Part shown: positions 23,914 through 33,405 of the stretch, one piece after another | Layout: every line of letters begins with the position of its first letter | Position numbering within the stretch: the stretch's first letter is position 1 | Assembly (NCBI GenBank): GCA_024409235.1 | Contig: JAKSUA010000011.1 | Location: 16,324 to 80,323 of the forward strand | Reading direction: 5' to 3' | Source: Bacteroidales bacterium | GTDB taxonomy: Bacteria; Bacteroidota; Bacteroidia; Bacteroidales; UBA1715 | Length of the DNA: 64,000 nucleotides | The notes under the pieces: model-generated | The model's input: the letters and a program-made list of their open reading frames with translations, nothing else | Database searches by the model: none | What the model was told of the DNA's origin: nothing | Position numbers and translations under genes: made by a program

Positions 23914-25509
23914 ATGAAGGAATCGTTACTACTTGGAGCAGAGGCTGTTGCACTTGGTGCAATTGATGCAGGAATTTCTGGTGTTTACGCATATCCAGGA
24001 ACACCATCTACAGAAATAACTGAATATATCCAGAAATCTAAGGATGCAAAAGAAAAGAATATTCGCTCAAAATGGTGCAGCAACGAAAAAACAGCCTATG
24101 AAGCAGCTCTTGGAATGTCCTATGCTGGAAAACGCTCTATCGTGTGCATGAAACACGTGGGACTAAATGCCTGTGCCGATGCCTTTATGAATTCCGCAAT
24201 TACCGGTGTACACGGAGGACTGGTATTAGTAGTAGCGGACGATCCTTCCCAGCATTCGTCTCAAAACGAACAGGACAGCCGTTATTATGGAAAATTCGCA
24301 TTGTTACCCGTATTAGAACCTTCAACACAGCAGGAAGCATATGAATGTGTTCACTATGGATTAGATTTATCTGAAAAATACGAACTTCCATGTATTTTAC
24401 GAATCACCACTCGCCTATCACATTCTCGTTCAGTAATATCTAACAGAAAAAAACGTGAACAGAATGCTTTCAATCCTATTTATAATCCTAAAAAATGGAT
24501 TACACTTCCGGGGTTTGCAAAACCAATGTATCGTTCTCTAGTAGCAAAACAAGATGCTCTAACTTCAGAAGCAGAGAACTCTCCTTTCTTAAAATTAATC
24601 GAAGGAACAGGCAAAAAAGCTGTTATTGCTTGTGGATTGGCATACAATTATGTTATGGAAATACGTCAAAGTTATAATTTAGACTTTGCTGTATTAAAAA
24701 TTTCCCAATATCCACTACCAAACAAACAAATAGCAGAATTCCTTAACAAATACGACGATATTTTAATTGCAGAAGAAGGTTATCCCATTGTTGAGGAATA
24801 TCTTCGTGGCTTTTTAAATAATCCTAAAATCAAAGGTAAATTAGATGGTGCTTTAAACCGGACTGGTGAATTAAATCCCGATGTGATGGCACTTGCTCTT
24901 GGCGTTGAGCCTATAAAAACTGCGGAAACACCTGATTTTATGGTTAATAGACCGCCTGCCCTTTGTAAAGGCTGTAGCCACCGTGATACGTTCGAAGCTT
25001 TAAATAATGCACTAAGTCAATATACCGAACGTCATGTTTTTGGTGATATAGGATGCTATACATTAGGTGCATTAAAACCTTTTGAATCCCTTGCAACAAC
25101 AGTTGACATGGGTGCTTCCATAACCATGGCAAAAGGTGCTGCAGATGCAGGTCTTCATCCATCAGTAGCTGTTATTGGAGATTCAACATTCACACATTCT
25201 GGTATGCCTGGACTACTTGACGCAGTTAACGAGAAATCTAAAATGACCGTAATTATTTCAGACAACTCCACAACAGCAATGACAGGAGGTCAGGATTCGG
25301 CAGGAACAAGCAAGATTCATCTTATTTGCAAAGGTTTAGGAGTTGAAGAGGAACATATACGTGTTATTGTTCCTCTCAAGGCAAATCTTGAGAAAAATAT
25401 TGCAATTCTAAAAGAAGAATTTGAATACAACGGTGTTTCTGTAATTCTTGCACAACGCGAATGTGTGCAAACAGCTATCAGAAACAAAAAGAAACAAAAG
25501 AAAGCATAA
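23914..25509 (+). CDS. iorA: Indolepyruvate ferredoxin oxidoreductase alpha-type subunit (IorA), without ferredoxin domain
   Basis: A 531-residue thiamine-diphosphate enzyme that oxidatively decarboxylates arylpyruvates from aromatic amino acids, passing electrons to ferredoxin. The N-terminal domain starts LLLGAEAVALGAIDAGISGVYAYPGTPSTEITEY. The TPP domain has FGDIGCYTLGAL and IGDSTFTHSGMPGLLDAVN. Classical archaeal IorA has a C-terminal 2[4Fe-4S] domain; here the protein stops at LAQRECVQTAIRNKKKQKKA with no CxxCxxC motifs. The usual partner iorB is not adjacent, since the next gene is on the opposite strand. The beta subunit and electron-transfer partner must be elsewhere, or the enzyme works differently. 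Confidence 0.9.
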   Translation: MKESLLLGAEAVALGAIDAGISGVYAYPGTPSTEITEYIQKSKDAKEKNIRSKWCSNEKTAYEAALGMSYAGKRSIVCMKHVGLNACADAFMNSAITGVHGGLVLVVADDPSQHSSQNEQDSRYYGKFALLPVLEPSTQQEAYECVHYGLDLSEKYELPCILRITTRLSHSRSVISNRKKREQNAFNPIYNPKKWITLPGFAKPMYRSLVAKQDALTSEAENSPFLKLIEGTGKKAVIACGLAYNYVMEIRQSYNLDFAVLKISQYPLPNKQIAEFLNKYDDILIAEEGYPIVEEYLRGFLNNPKIKGKLDGALNRTGELNPDVMALALGVEPIKTAETPDFMVNRPPALCKGCSHRDTFEALNNALSQYTERHVFGDIGCYTLGALKPFESLATTVDMGASITMAKGAADAGLHPSVAVIGDSTFTHSGMPGLLDAVNEKSKMTVIISDNSTTAMTGGQDSAGTSKIHLICKGLGVEEEHIRVIVPLKANLEKNIAILKEEFEYNGVSVILAQRECVQTAIRNKKKQKKA

Positions 25510-25536
25510 AGGGTTAAAATTCCTATAATTGAAAAG

Positions 25537-25567
25537 TGCAGATTCTCAGTGAGTTTCTGCATTTTTT
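25537..25567 (+). terminator. Probable terminator of iorA
   Basis: TGCAGA/TCTGCA stem with a 13-base loop, followed by a T run at 25562-25567. The stem is short, so strength is uncertain. Confidence 0.55.
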
Positions 25568-25575
25568 ATATCTTC

Positions 25576-27132
25576 TTATATCTTATTTTTCTGAGCAATT
25601 GCTTCTGCACAATTCATTCCATCTATTGCAGAAGAAACTATTCCACCTGCATAACCAGCACCTTCCCCGCATGGATATAAATTTGATATTCGTATATGTG
25701 ACAGTCTTTCTGAATCTCTCGGTATTCGTACAGGCGAGGACGAACGTGATTCTACTCCTACAATCTTTCCTTCAGAACTGGCAAAACCATGCATCTGTCT
25801 ATCAAAAAATTTCAACCCTTCCTGTAATCTTTTAGAAATAATTTCCGGCATCCAAAAATGCATAGGTGAACTTACTAAACCTGGCAAATATGAGGTTTCT
25901 GACAAATCACCTGAAATTCTATTCCTAACAAAATCTGATATTCTCTGAGCTGGAGCAACCTGGTTTTGCCCACCATTTTGGAAAGCTAATGTTTCAAAAT
26001 ATTCTTGAAATTTTAATCCTGCCAACTCATTATGTTCCTTAAAATCAGCAAAATCCTGTACCTGCAATTCCACTACCATTCCAGAATTAGCAAACGGGGA
26101 ATTTCTTCGGGAATTCGACATTCCATTTACAACGGTTTGATTTTCAGCAGTCATTGACGGAACAATTATTCCACCGGGACACATGCAGAAAGAATACACT
26201 CCCCGTCCTTCTACTTGATGCACAAGAGAATAACTTGCAGCTGGCAATTCTTTCAATACATTTCCATGATATTGTATCTTATTTATCATCTCCTGCGGAT
26301 GTTCCACACGTACACCCATAGCACATGCTTTAGACTCCAGCTCAATTCCTGCTCTATGCAAAGCATAATATAGCGGACGAGCAGAATGTCCCATTGCTAA
26401 AATTACATTTTCTACAGAAAAGTAATCATTACCGCAAATCAGCTTGTTTAGCTTATTGCCAGAAAATTCAAAATCTGTAACTTGTTTGTCAAAATGAACC
26501 TCTCCACCACATTCAATAATTGTTTTACGCATATTGGCAATTATGTCTGGCAACTTATCGGAACCCAAGTGAGGATGGGCATCCACTAAAATAGAGGATT
26601 TTGCACCATGAATCACAAATAATTCAAATACACGGCGATTATCACCTTTCTTCTTTGAACGTGTATATAATTTTCCGTCAGAAAATGTTCCTGCTCCACC
26701 TTCTCCAAAGCAATAATTTGAAAGAGGATTGCAGCCTTGATTTAAATTCAGTCTAGCAATATCTTTCTTTCTCTCCGACACATTCTTTCCTTGTTCAATA
26801 ACAATAGGCTTCAGATTTAATTCTATTAAACGTAATGCAGCGAACAAGCCTGCCGGACCTGCTCCTACTATGTGTACCTCTGGACATAGCGAGACATCTT
26901 TTTTGTCAAAGACAAGATGTTCTTTCGGCAATAAAGAATCATTTCCCGCCGCTACCATTACAGAAAGATTCACCTTTATATTACGAGAACGGGCATCTAT
27001 CGACCTCTTTGTAATTCTATATTCATGAACATCTGTCATCTGAATCCTTAATTGCTCCGCTATAGATTTTTTTAATAAAAAATCATTTGAAGCAATTTTG
27101 GGAGATACTTGAATCGATATAGTTTGTATCAT
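25576..27132 (-). CDS. FAD-dependent oxidoreductase of the COG2509 type
   Basis: About 518 residues starting MIQTISIQVSPKIASND at 27132. A longer frame from 27195 would overlap the end of porT and is not used. An N-terminal alpha-beta domain is followed by the FAD-binding GAGPAGLFAALRLIEL motif, CFGEGGAGTFSDGKLYTR, and the C-terminal NLYPCGEGAGYAGGIVSSAIDGM. These are features of uncharacterised FAD-dependent dehydrogenases widespread in anaerobes. The substrate is unknown. It starts two bases after the porT stop and is likely the last gene of a ubiE-porT operon. Confidence 0.85.
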   Translation of the reverse strand: MIQTISIQVSPKIASNDFLLKKSIAEQLRIQMTDVHEYRITKRSIDARSRNIKVNLSVMVAAGNDSLLPKEHLVFDKKDVSLCPEVHIVGAGPAGLFAALRLIELNLKPIVIEQGKNVSERKKDIARLNLNQGCNPLSNYCFGEGGAGTFSDGKLYTRSKKKGDNRRVFELFVIHGAKSSILVDAHPHLGSDKLPDIIANMRKTIIECGGEVHFDKQVTDFEFSGNKLNKLICGNDYFSVENVILAMGHSARPLYYALHRAGIELESKACAMGVRVEHPQEMINKIQYHGNVLKELPAASYSLVHQVEGRGVYSFCMCPGGIIVPSMTAENQTVVNGMSNSRRNSPFANSGMVVELQVQDFADFKEHNELAGLKFQEYFETLAFQNGGQNQVAPAQRISDFVRNRISGDLSETSYLPGLVSSPMHFWMPEIISKRLQEGLKFFDRQMHGFASSEGKIVGVESRSSSPVRIPRDSERLSHIRISNLYPCGEGAGYAGGIVSSAIDGMNCAEAIAQKNKI

Positions 27133-27134
27133 AC

Positions 27135-27860
27135 TTACTCGAAATGAAATGAAAGAATAAACATGCGGCTTTTCAAACCATCCATTACTGTGCAATATTC
27201 GGTAGGTTCCTGAACCAAAATATTTTTTATTCCAAAGCTATATTTAAACTCTGTAGCTAACTTAAAATACACGAAAAAGAAATCTACTCCGAAACCAAAC
27301 TCATAAAAGTAATCAAGCGGCCGTTGATTTATAGAATAGTCATCATTGTCCTTTGCTATTCTACGAGTATCCAAATCGTAACGCAACGCCATTCCTCCCA
27401 CTAAATAAGGACGATAATTATTTATTCTTTGAGCCTTATACTTCAGCAACAACGGAGCATCAATATAAATGCTCGATATCTTCATTCTATATTCTTTCAA
27501 CGTCGGCTCAAACCTAGGTGAATCTTCCTTACGCATTTGATAAACCAAATCTCTTTGCCCAAACAACAAACCAGGCAAAAAACGAAGTGCAAGATATTCG
27601 CCAAGTTTTATTTCGCTGATTATTCCTAAATTAATTCCCATCGTTCCATGAGCTTCCACATGATATACCGAATCAGCTAGTCCTGTATAAAGAAGACTTG
27701 AATCCGGAAATATACGGTAATTCATTTGGTTAGTACCTAATGTAAAACCAAGATGAAGCCATTTTTTATCATAGGACTGATCATGCAATAATTTCTTTTT
27801 TTGCGCAAATCCCTGCACAGAAATTAAAACAAGAAGCAGTATATAAAAGGCCTTTTTCAA
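27135..27860 (-). CDS. porT: PorT, outer membrane protein of the type IX secretion system
   Basis: A 241-residue outer membrane beta-barrel. The start must be TTG at 27860, because no in-frame ATG lies between the upstream stop and the signal peptide MKKAFYILLLVLISVQGFAQ. LHLGFTLGTNQMNYRI, LRFLPGLLFGQRDLVYQM and the conserved IYIDAPLLLKYKAQRINNYRPYLVGG segments match PorT/SprT, needed for T9SS protein export. The neighbour upstream is menG/ubiE, the usual porT partner. It is consistent with the T9SS sorting domain seen at 34163-36652. Other secretion components are not in the window. Confidence 0.82.
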   Translation of the reverse strand: MKKAFYILLLVLISVQGFAQKKKLLHDQSYDKKWLHLGFTLGTNQMNYRIFPDSSLLYTGLADSVYHVEAHGTMGINLGIISEIKLGEYLALRFLPGLLFGQRDLVYQMRKEDSPRFEPTLKEYRMKISSIYIDAPLLLKYKAQRINNYRPYLVGGMALRYDLDTRRIAKDNDDYSINQRPLDYFYEFGFGVDFFFVYFKLATEFKYSFGIKNILVQEPTEYCTVMDGLKSRMFILSFHFE

Positions 27861-27871
27861 GGAAACTGAAG

Positions 27872-28594
27872 CTATTTAGTACATAAATATAGACTCGCTA
27901 TACCAAACGAAAGTGACACTATTTTAGTATGTTTAAATCCTGCTGTATGAGCAATATCTACAAAATTCTGTCCTGACGGGAATTCCTGTACAGATTGAAA
28001 CAAATAATAATACGCATCATAATCCTTTGAGAACAATTTTCCAATTAAAGGCAACACATAGCGAAAATAATAGGTATATAATTGTTTGATTGGAAAATAT
28101 TTAGGCATAGAGAACTCTAAAATTGCTGCGACACCATTTTGTGTCAATACCCTATGCATTTCACGCAATCCTTGTTCTAGATTTTCAAAATTTCTTACCC
28201 CAAAACCTACTGTTATCGCATCAAATGTATTTTCCTCAAAAATCATTGCCTCACTATCACCTAACTGCAAATCAACAAGATTCTGTAAATTCATTTTTTT
28301 TACTTTTTCTTGTCCAACCTCAAGCATTTTCTTGGAAATATCGATGCCTACAATTTTCTCGGCGCTTAATTTTTTTGCTGAAAGTATAGCAAAGTCACCT
28401 GTACCTGTTGCTACGTCCAAGATTTTTTTAGGATTATTTTTCTTTATTGCCTTTATAGCTTTATTCCTCCATATTTTATCAATATTCAACGACAAAGCAT
28501 GATTTAAAAAATCATATTTAAAGGCTATGTTATTGAACATATCAATAATCTGTCCTTTTTTCCCTTTTGATGAATCCTTATACGGAATTGCCAT
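27872..28594 (-). CDS. menG: Demethylmenaquinone methyltransferase
   Basis: A 240-residue SAM-dependent methyltransferase of the UbiE/MenG family (also named ubiE). The SAM site is DVATGTGDFAIL and the family motif is FDAITVGFGVRNFENLEQGLREMHRVL. In an anaerobic Bacteroidota it would make the last methylation of menaquinone. It ends 11 bases before the porT start codon and its ATG is at 28594 (MAIPYKDSSKGKKGQI). Confidence 0.95.
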   Translation of the reverse strand: MAIPYKDSSKGKKGQIIDMFNNIAFKYDFLNHALSLNIDKIWRNKAIKAIKKNNPKKILDVATGTGDFAILSAKKLSAEKIVGIDISKKMLEVGQEKVKKMNLQNLVDLQLGDSEAMIFEENTFDAITVGFGVRNFENLEQGLREMHRVLTQNGVAAILEFSMPKYFPIKQLYTYYFRYVLPLIGKLFSKDYDAYYYLFQSVQEFPSGQNFVDIAHTAGFKHTKIVSLSFGIASLYLCTK

Positions 28595-28703
28595 AACTCA
28601 ATTTTATAGTACAAAGATAGAAAATATCGTCAAACTCACGATATAGTTTCTTTGTTATGCTTTATGAGTTATTTTTTCTATACTTGCACAGATTATTACA
28701 AAA

Positions 28704-29990
28704 ATGAGCTTTATTCTTCCTGTTTTTTGGACTATCATCTTCCTTTTTATCATTTGGAAACATAGCATTTTCAAAATTCAGGGGTTGTCTCAATGGATAC
28801 TACCATCAATCTTTTTTTGTAAAATATTGTCTTCGGCAATTCTTCATTTTATTTACACCAATTACTATCCAGACAGATCAACTGCCGATATTTTCAAATA
28901 TTTTGACGATGCTGTTGTACTATTTGATTCTATCCATCATTCCGTTCCCGATTTCTTGAAAATTCTTTTCGGAATACATTGTGAAACTCCCGACATGTTT
29001 CACTACTTTATTGACACGAATCATTGGACAAGAATGTATGAATACGCTCCTTTTCTTGATAATAGGCTTATTATACGCATCAACATGGTGATTCTTTTTT
29101 TCTCCGCAGGAAACATTGCTGTTCACTACATTTTTGCGAATTTTCTTTCTCTCATTGGATTTCTACTGATTTACAAAACAATAGAATTATTTTTTGAGAG
29201 AAGCTATATCGCCCTAGCACTCATCTTTCTAATGCCGTCTTCTCTGTTATGGACGGCCGGTATTCTTAAAGAATGTATAGCAACATTTGCTGTAGGGTGC
29301 ATTGTTTACGGATTTTTTTGTTCTTGCCAAAAAACAACATGGAAGACTGTCCTTCTCACTATATGCGGACTTGCACTTTTAATCATAGTGAAATTCTATA
29401 TTCTGGCAGCTCTTATCCCCGCTCTTATAAGCTACCTTATCGTCGAAAAATTACATCCACAACGTGTTTTTCTATCTTACTTACTATTATATGCTGCAGG
29501 TATTTTCATCATTTGTATTTTAGACTTCGGGACGCATACAATTCCGTTCTTTGAATCATTTGCAGGAAAAAGAACAGACGCTATTAATACGGCCATTCTT
29601 TATGATGCACAAAGCATACTGCCTATCAGTCCCATCAATGCAACATTACTAGAATTCGTTAAAGAAACTCCAAACGCAATCTGGAATGTTTTAGCTCTTC
29701 CATATATCTGGAATTTTAAAGGAATCGTTCAGCTATTTCCAGCATTAGAATCATTGTTGTTCTTTGTACTTTTGATTTTAACATGTTTATTTTTTAAAAA
29801 GCCATGTGCTGAACAACAGGCTTTTATTTATTTCATAATATTCTTTTCGATTGTTTTAATTTGGGAAGTAGGAATATCTACTCCAATTATAGGCGGCATT
29901 GTCCGTTATAAAATTTTGATTTTCCCGTTTTTATATACAACTATGGCAATGCTTATTGACTGGAAGAAAATAACGAAGAAACCACTGTAA
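28704..29990 (+). CDS. Polytopic membrane protein of unknown function
   Basis: A 428-residue protein with roughly nine to ten hydrophobic helices and a 90-residue loop after the second helix. It resembles multi-pass envelope or polysaccharide-biosynthesis proteins of Bacteroidota in layout (for example LWTAGILKECIATFAVGCIVYGFF, and an aromatic-rich YIWNFKGIVQLFPALE near the C-terminus). I do not recognise a family. It is divergent from ubiE, with a likely -7 element TATACTTG at 28679-28686. A role in surface polysaccharide assembly is only a guess. Confidence 0.7.
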   Translation: MSFILPVFWTIIFLFIIWKHSIFKIQGLSQWILPSIFFCKILSSAILHFIYTNYYPDRSTADIFKYFDDAVVLFDSIHHSVPDFLKILFGIHCETPDMFHYFIDTNHWTRMYEYAPFLDNRLIIRINMVILFFSAGNIAVHYIFANFLSLIGFLLIYKTIELFFERSYIALALIFLMPSSLLWTAGILKECIATFAVGCIVYGFFCSCQKTTWKTVLLTICGLALLIIVKFYILAALIPALISYLIVEKLHPQRVFLSYLLLYAAGIFIICILDFGTHTIPFFESFAGKRTDAINTAILYDAQSILPISPINATLLEFVKETPNAIWNVLALPYIWNFKGIVQLFPALESLLFFVLLILTCLFFKKPCAEQQAFIYFIIFFSIVLIWEVGISTPIIGGIVRYKILIFPFLYTTMAMLIDWKKITKKPL

Positions 29991-30051
29991 TTCAAGACAT
30001 TTTCATCAATAATTAAATCTCCAAGAACCTCGCAACAAGAACGAAAAAATG

Positions 30052-30059
30052 TATCTTTG
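30052..30059 (+). promoter_or_regulatory. -7 promoter element of the ldh2-dapF pair
   Basis: TATCTTTG matches TAnnTTTG exactly and ends 35 bases before the ATG. No clear -33 TTTG was seen. Confidence 0.5.
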
Positions 30060-30094
30060 TAATTATTTTTTTAACGCTCTTAATAAAAAATTAT

Positions 30095-31177
30095 ATGGCA
30101 GATACACAATCGTTTGATTATCAAAGATTACGAACATTTGTTGTAAATGTTCTTGAAGCAATTGGACATTCTCACGAAGATGCACTTTTGGCTTCCGATG
30201 TTCTTTTAACCGCCGATCTTCGTGGCGTTGACTCACATGGTGTTGCTCGTCTTCGAGGTTACATTAACCTTTGGAAAGCAAACCGTATGAATCCTCAACC
30301 GAAAATAAGAATTGAACACGAAACACCTTCAACGGCAACAATCGACGGTGACAATGGACTAGGTTTAGTTGTTGCTCCTAAAGCAATGCAAATTGCCATT
30401 GAAAAAGCAAAAAATGTTGGCTGCGGATTCGTAGCTGTCAATAATTCAAATCATTTCGGAATTGCTGGCTACCACGCCATGATGGCTCTTGAACACGATA
30501 TGATTGGTTTTGCCTCAACAAATGCAACTCCAACAACAGCTCCAACTTTTGCAAAACAAAAAATGCTTGGGACAAATCCTATTGCTGTTGCATTTCCAAC
30601 AGACAAACAGCCAAATTTAGTTGCTGACTTTGCAACAACAGCAACCGCGGTAGGTAAACTTGAGATATTACAACGCAAAGGCGAAGATGCTCCTAAAGGT
30701 TGGATTCAAGATAAGGAAGGTAATCCAACAACAGACTCCTTTGGACTAAAAAAAGGCGGTATGCTACTTCCTTTAGGTTCAGACCGCGAACATAGTAGTC
30801 ATAAGGGATTCTGCCTTGGTTCGATTGTAGATATTATGTGCGCCGTTCTTTCCGGTGCAAACTATGGACCTTGGGTTCCTCCATTTTTAGCATTCTTACA
30901 ACCTCGTGAGGATTTAGTAGGAAAAGGAATCGGCCATATTGTTGGTGCTATGCGTGTTGATGCTTTCCGTCCTACCGACGACTTTAAAAAACACATGGAC
31001 AACTGGATTGAAGCTATGCGTGCCTGCGAACCTGTTGAAGGACATGATCATATTATTATTCCTGGTGATCCAGAACGTGAAAACACAGCAGAACGTATGA
31101 AAAATGGCATTCCACTATTAATGCCTGTGGTTGAAGATTTACAAGATATTGCAAAAACATTTAATGTAACACTATAA
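30095..31177 (+). CDS. Ldh2-family (malate/lactate/ureidoglycolate) NAD(P) dehydrogenase
   Basis: A 360-residue member of the malate/L-lactate dehydrogenase family 2, with no Rossmann GxGxxG. DLRGVDSHGVARLRGY near residue 45 holds the catalytic histidine region, followed by NNSNHFGIAGYH and LGTNPIAVAFPT. It reduces or oxidises a 2-hydroxyacid; malate, sulfolactate, ureidoglycolate and delta1-piperideine-2-carboxylate are known substrates in the family, and the sequence alone does not settle which. Its stop overlaps the dapF start by one base (TAATG), so translation is coupled to a lysine/cell-wall gene. Confidence 0.88.
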   Translation: MADTQSFDYQRLRTFVVNVLEAIGHSHEDALLASDVLLTADLRGVDSHGVARLRGYINLWKANRMNPQPKIRIEHETPSTATIDGDNGLGLVVAPKAMQIAIEKAKNVGCGFVAVNNSNHFGIAGYHAMMALEHDMIGFASTNATPTTAPTFAKQKMLGTNPIAVAFPTDKQPNLVADFATTATAVGKLEILQRKGEDAPKGWIQDKEGNPTTDSFGLKKGGMLLPLGSDREHSSHKGFCLGSIVDIMCAVLSGANYGPWVPPFLAFLQPREDLVGKGIGHIVGAMRVDAFRPTDDFKKHMDNWIEAMRACEPVEGHDHIIIPGDPERENTAERMKNGIPLLMPVVEDLQDIAKTFNVTL

Positions 31178-32034
31178 TGGAAACTAACTTCTATGTAAAG
31201 TCTCACGGTCTTGGCAACTGCTACATCGTGATAGACTCAGATAAAATTGATTTTGAACTGACTGACGAACGAGTAATCCGAATCTGTGATTTACACTTTG
31301 GTATCGGTTCAAATGGTATTCTTCTTAAAGTTCCTTCACAAATAGCAGACTTCGGATTGAAAATTTACAATACTGATGCTTCTATTGCAGAAAACTGTGG
31401 AAACGGTTTAAGAATCTTCAGCAAATTCCTTCACGATTATGGCTATTTATCTTCAGATAAATTCACTGTAGATATTCTTGGCCGTTTAATTCATTGTGAA
31501 ATCTTAGAGAAAAATGCGGAAGGCAAAGCTATTAAAATCCGTGTAGACATGGGAAAAGCAAATTTTATTGCAAAGCAAGTTCCTGTAAACTACTCAAAAG
31601 AAGAATGTATCAATGAACCAGTAACATTTGGTGGAAAAGAATTCAGAATCAACTGTGTTTCTGTTGGAAATCCTCATTGTGTTGTTTTCAGAGATGAATT
31701 AAACCAAGAAGAACTTTTACAATACGGTCCTATCATTGAAACAGATAAAATGTTTCCAAACCGTACAAACGTGCAATTTGCTCACGTAGTAAATAGAAAC
31801 TTGGTTGAGATAAAAATCTGGGAACGTGGTGTTGGAAATACACTTGCTTCTGGAAGTTCTTCATGCGCAGTAGCATCGGCTATGCGTAAAAATAATCTAG
31901 TAGATAAAGATGTTACTATAAAAATGCCTGGAGGCGAACTTCAAATTTCTATAGATGAGGAATGGAACATAAAAATGACCGGACCTGTACAAGAGATTTG
32001 CTCCGGAGTCTTCTGTAAAGAAATGCTTTACTAA
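31177..32034 (+). CDS. dapF: Diaminopimelate epimerase
   Basis: A 285-residue cofactor-free epimerase that converts LL- to meso-diaminopimelate for lysine and peptidoglycan. The two catalytic cysteines are present: AENCGNGLR (about residue 73) and the SGSSSCAVASA segment (about residue 229). The usual GSGA/TGA preceding the second cysteine is replaced by ASGSSS, a minor variant. It is translationally coupled to the Ldh2-type gene upstream and followed by a strong bidirectional terminator. Confidence 0.93.
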   Translation: METNFYVKSHGLGNCYIVIDSDKIDFELTDERVIRICDLHFGIGSNGILLKVPSQIADFGLKIYNTDASIAENCGNGLRIFSKFLHDYGYLSSDKFTVDILGRLIHCEILEKNAEGKAIKIRVDMGKANFIAKQVPVNYSKEECINEPVTFGGKEFRINCVSVGNPHCVVFRDELNQEELLQYGPIIETDKMFPNRTNVQFAHVVNRNLVEIKIWERGVGNTLASGSSSCAVASAMRKNNLVDKDVTIKMPGGELQISIDEEWNIKMTGPVQEICSGVFCKEMLY

Positions 32035-32055
32035 TAAGACATAATCAGAAAATAA

Positions 32056-32089
32056 AAATCCCGATTGGATATTCCAGTCGGGATTTTTT
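32056..32089. terminator. Bidirectional terminator
   Basis: AAATCCCGATTGG pairs with CCAGTCGGGATTT (one wobble) around ATATT and is followed by T6. An A-rich flank on the left gives a T-tract on the minus strand. It serves dapF and the convergent repeat lipoprotein gene. Confidence 0.88.
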
Positions 32090-32109
32090 ATTTCTTTTAT
32101 TTATTACAA

Positions 32110-33393
32110 TTACTCAGGTTTCGTTGTAAATGAAACGAGATTACTATATGCTACACCAACTTTATTTTTCACATACGCACACACGTAATATGTTGTGTTT
32201 GGAGTAAGTCCCTCCAACTTATCATAGAAGATAGTATTTGAGGTTTCTACCTCAACTTTTTTATCATCTATAGTAGGAAGCATAAATTCATCTGTAGTTA
32301 TACAAAAACCTCTTGAGATAATAGGAGCTGCTCCATCAAATGTTATTACTGCTCCCACCGATACAGAATTACTTGTTATGCTGTATGGACTAAAAGATGT
32401 AAGTGTAGGTAAAGTCCATGTAGAGAAAGTTGTTTCTTCAGCATAAGCGGTTCCATTATCACTGATTACATAGGCACGTACATAATAAACAACACCTTCC
32501 TCATTTTCTACAGTAATAGATGCGCTAAAGTCACCTTCTTGTACTGGATCAATATCGATTCTTTGAGAAGATTCCACTGTTGGATTATGACTTTTTCCCC
32601 AACAAAATCCGCAACCTGTTATCTGTAATCCAGGAACTGCTTCAAGAATACTTCCTGTGCAAGGTATTGTGTAAACATCCTCTACAAAATCGACTGCACC
32701 AGTTTCTGTTTGTTTTAAAACAGGATTATCTAATGTAGTGAACGATTTTTCCTCACCATAGGCAACACCTGCCGCATTAACAACAAATGCCTTGAAATAA
32801 TATTTTGTATTTGGAGTTAAATTTCTCATCCAAAGCATAAAATCTTCTTTTGCATCATTTTCATTATAAACAATAGAATCTGTAATTGTCGGATTCGTTT
32901 TTGTACTCCAGCAAAGACCTTTCATTTTTATAGATGTATCTCCCTCGCTTTTTATTGAACCACCAGCCATTGCACAGTTTCCTAAAACATCTTTTGCAGA
33001 AACAGTTGAAATTGCTATTTTTTTCGCTGTGGTAAAGCTTATCTCCTCGCCATAAATAACACTTGAATTATTTGCGGCAAAAGCACGTACATAATATTTC
33101 TGATTATCTAACAAACCTGCCATTACACATGTAAATTCGGCAGAACCAACTTCTGCATAAGCAACAGAATCGGCAATTGTAGGATTTGAAGTAGTTGACC
33201 AACAAACACCCATTTTAGAAACTGTTGCAATACCTTTATCGAATTTACCACCGGCAACAGCTGAATTTCCAGTTACCGAAGTAACCGAAGTTGTTACCAT
33301 TTTTGTTGATTCAGGTTTTGGATCTTTTTGGCAACTTACAACACCAAAAACTAATCCTATCAATAAACTATATATAACAAATCCTCTTTTCAT
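32110..33393 (-). CDS. Lipoprotein with four fibronectin-III-like repeats
   Basis: A 427-residue surface lipoprotein (lipobox VVSC, Cys near 21). About four tandem ~95-residue modules carry the pattern G-x-C-W-S/G-x-S/T-x-N-P-T-I-x-D-S followed by YYVRAF/YVCAY-x-x-N-x-x-x-x-AYGEE-x-x-FTT: MGVCWSTTSNPTIADS, KGLCWSTKTNPTITDS, CGFCWGKSHNPTVESS and SRGFCITTDEFMLPTIDDKK. These resemble FN3-like modules common in surface proteins of Bacteroidota. It probably mediates binding or scaffolding outside the cell. It follows the beta-barrel gene by 12 bp, so the two are likely expressed together. Confidence 0.82.
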   Translation of the reverse strand: MKRGFVIYSLLIGLVFGVVSCQKDPKPESTKMVTTSVTSVTGNSAVAGGKFDKGIATVSKMGVCWSTTSNPTIADSVAYAEVGSAEFTCVMAGLLDNQKYYVRAFAANNSSVIYGEEISFTTAKKIAISTVSAKDVLGNCAMAGGSIKSEGDTSIKMKGLCWSTKTNPTITDSIVYNENDAKEDFMLWMRNLTPNTKYYFKAFVVNAAGVAYGEEKSFTTLDNPVLKQTETGAVDFVEDVYTIPCTGSILEAVPGLQITGCGFCWGKSHNPTVESSQRIDIDPVQEGDFSASITVENEEGVVYYVRAYVISDNGTAYAEETTFSTWTLPTLTSFSPYSITSNSVSVGAVITFDGAAPIISRGFCITTDEFMLPTIDDKKVEVETSNTIFYDKLEGLTPNTTYYVCAYVKNKVGVAYSNLVSFTTKPE

Positions 33394-33405
33394 ATTCTTA
33401 TACTA

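Noticed and set aside
28086..28502. Plus-strand open frame of 138 codons
   Set aside because: It is opposite menG, which has clear methyltransferase motifs.
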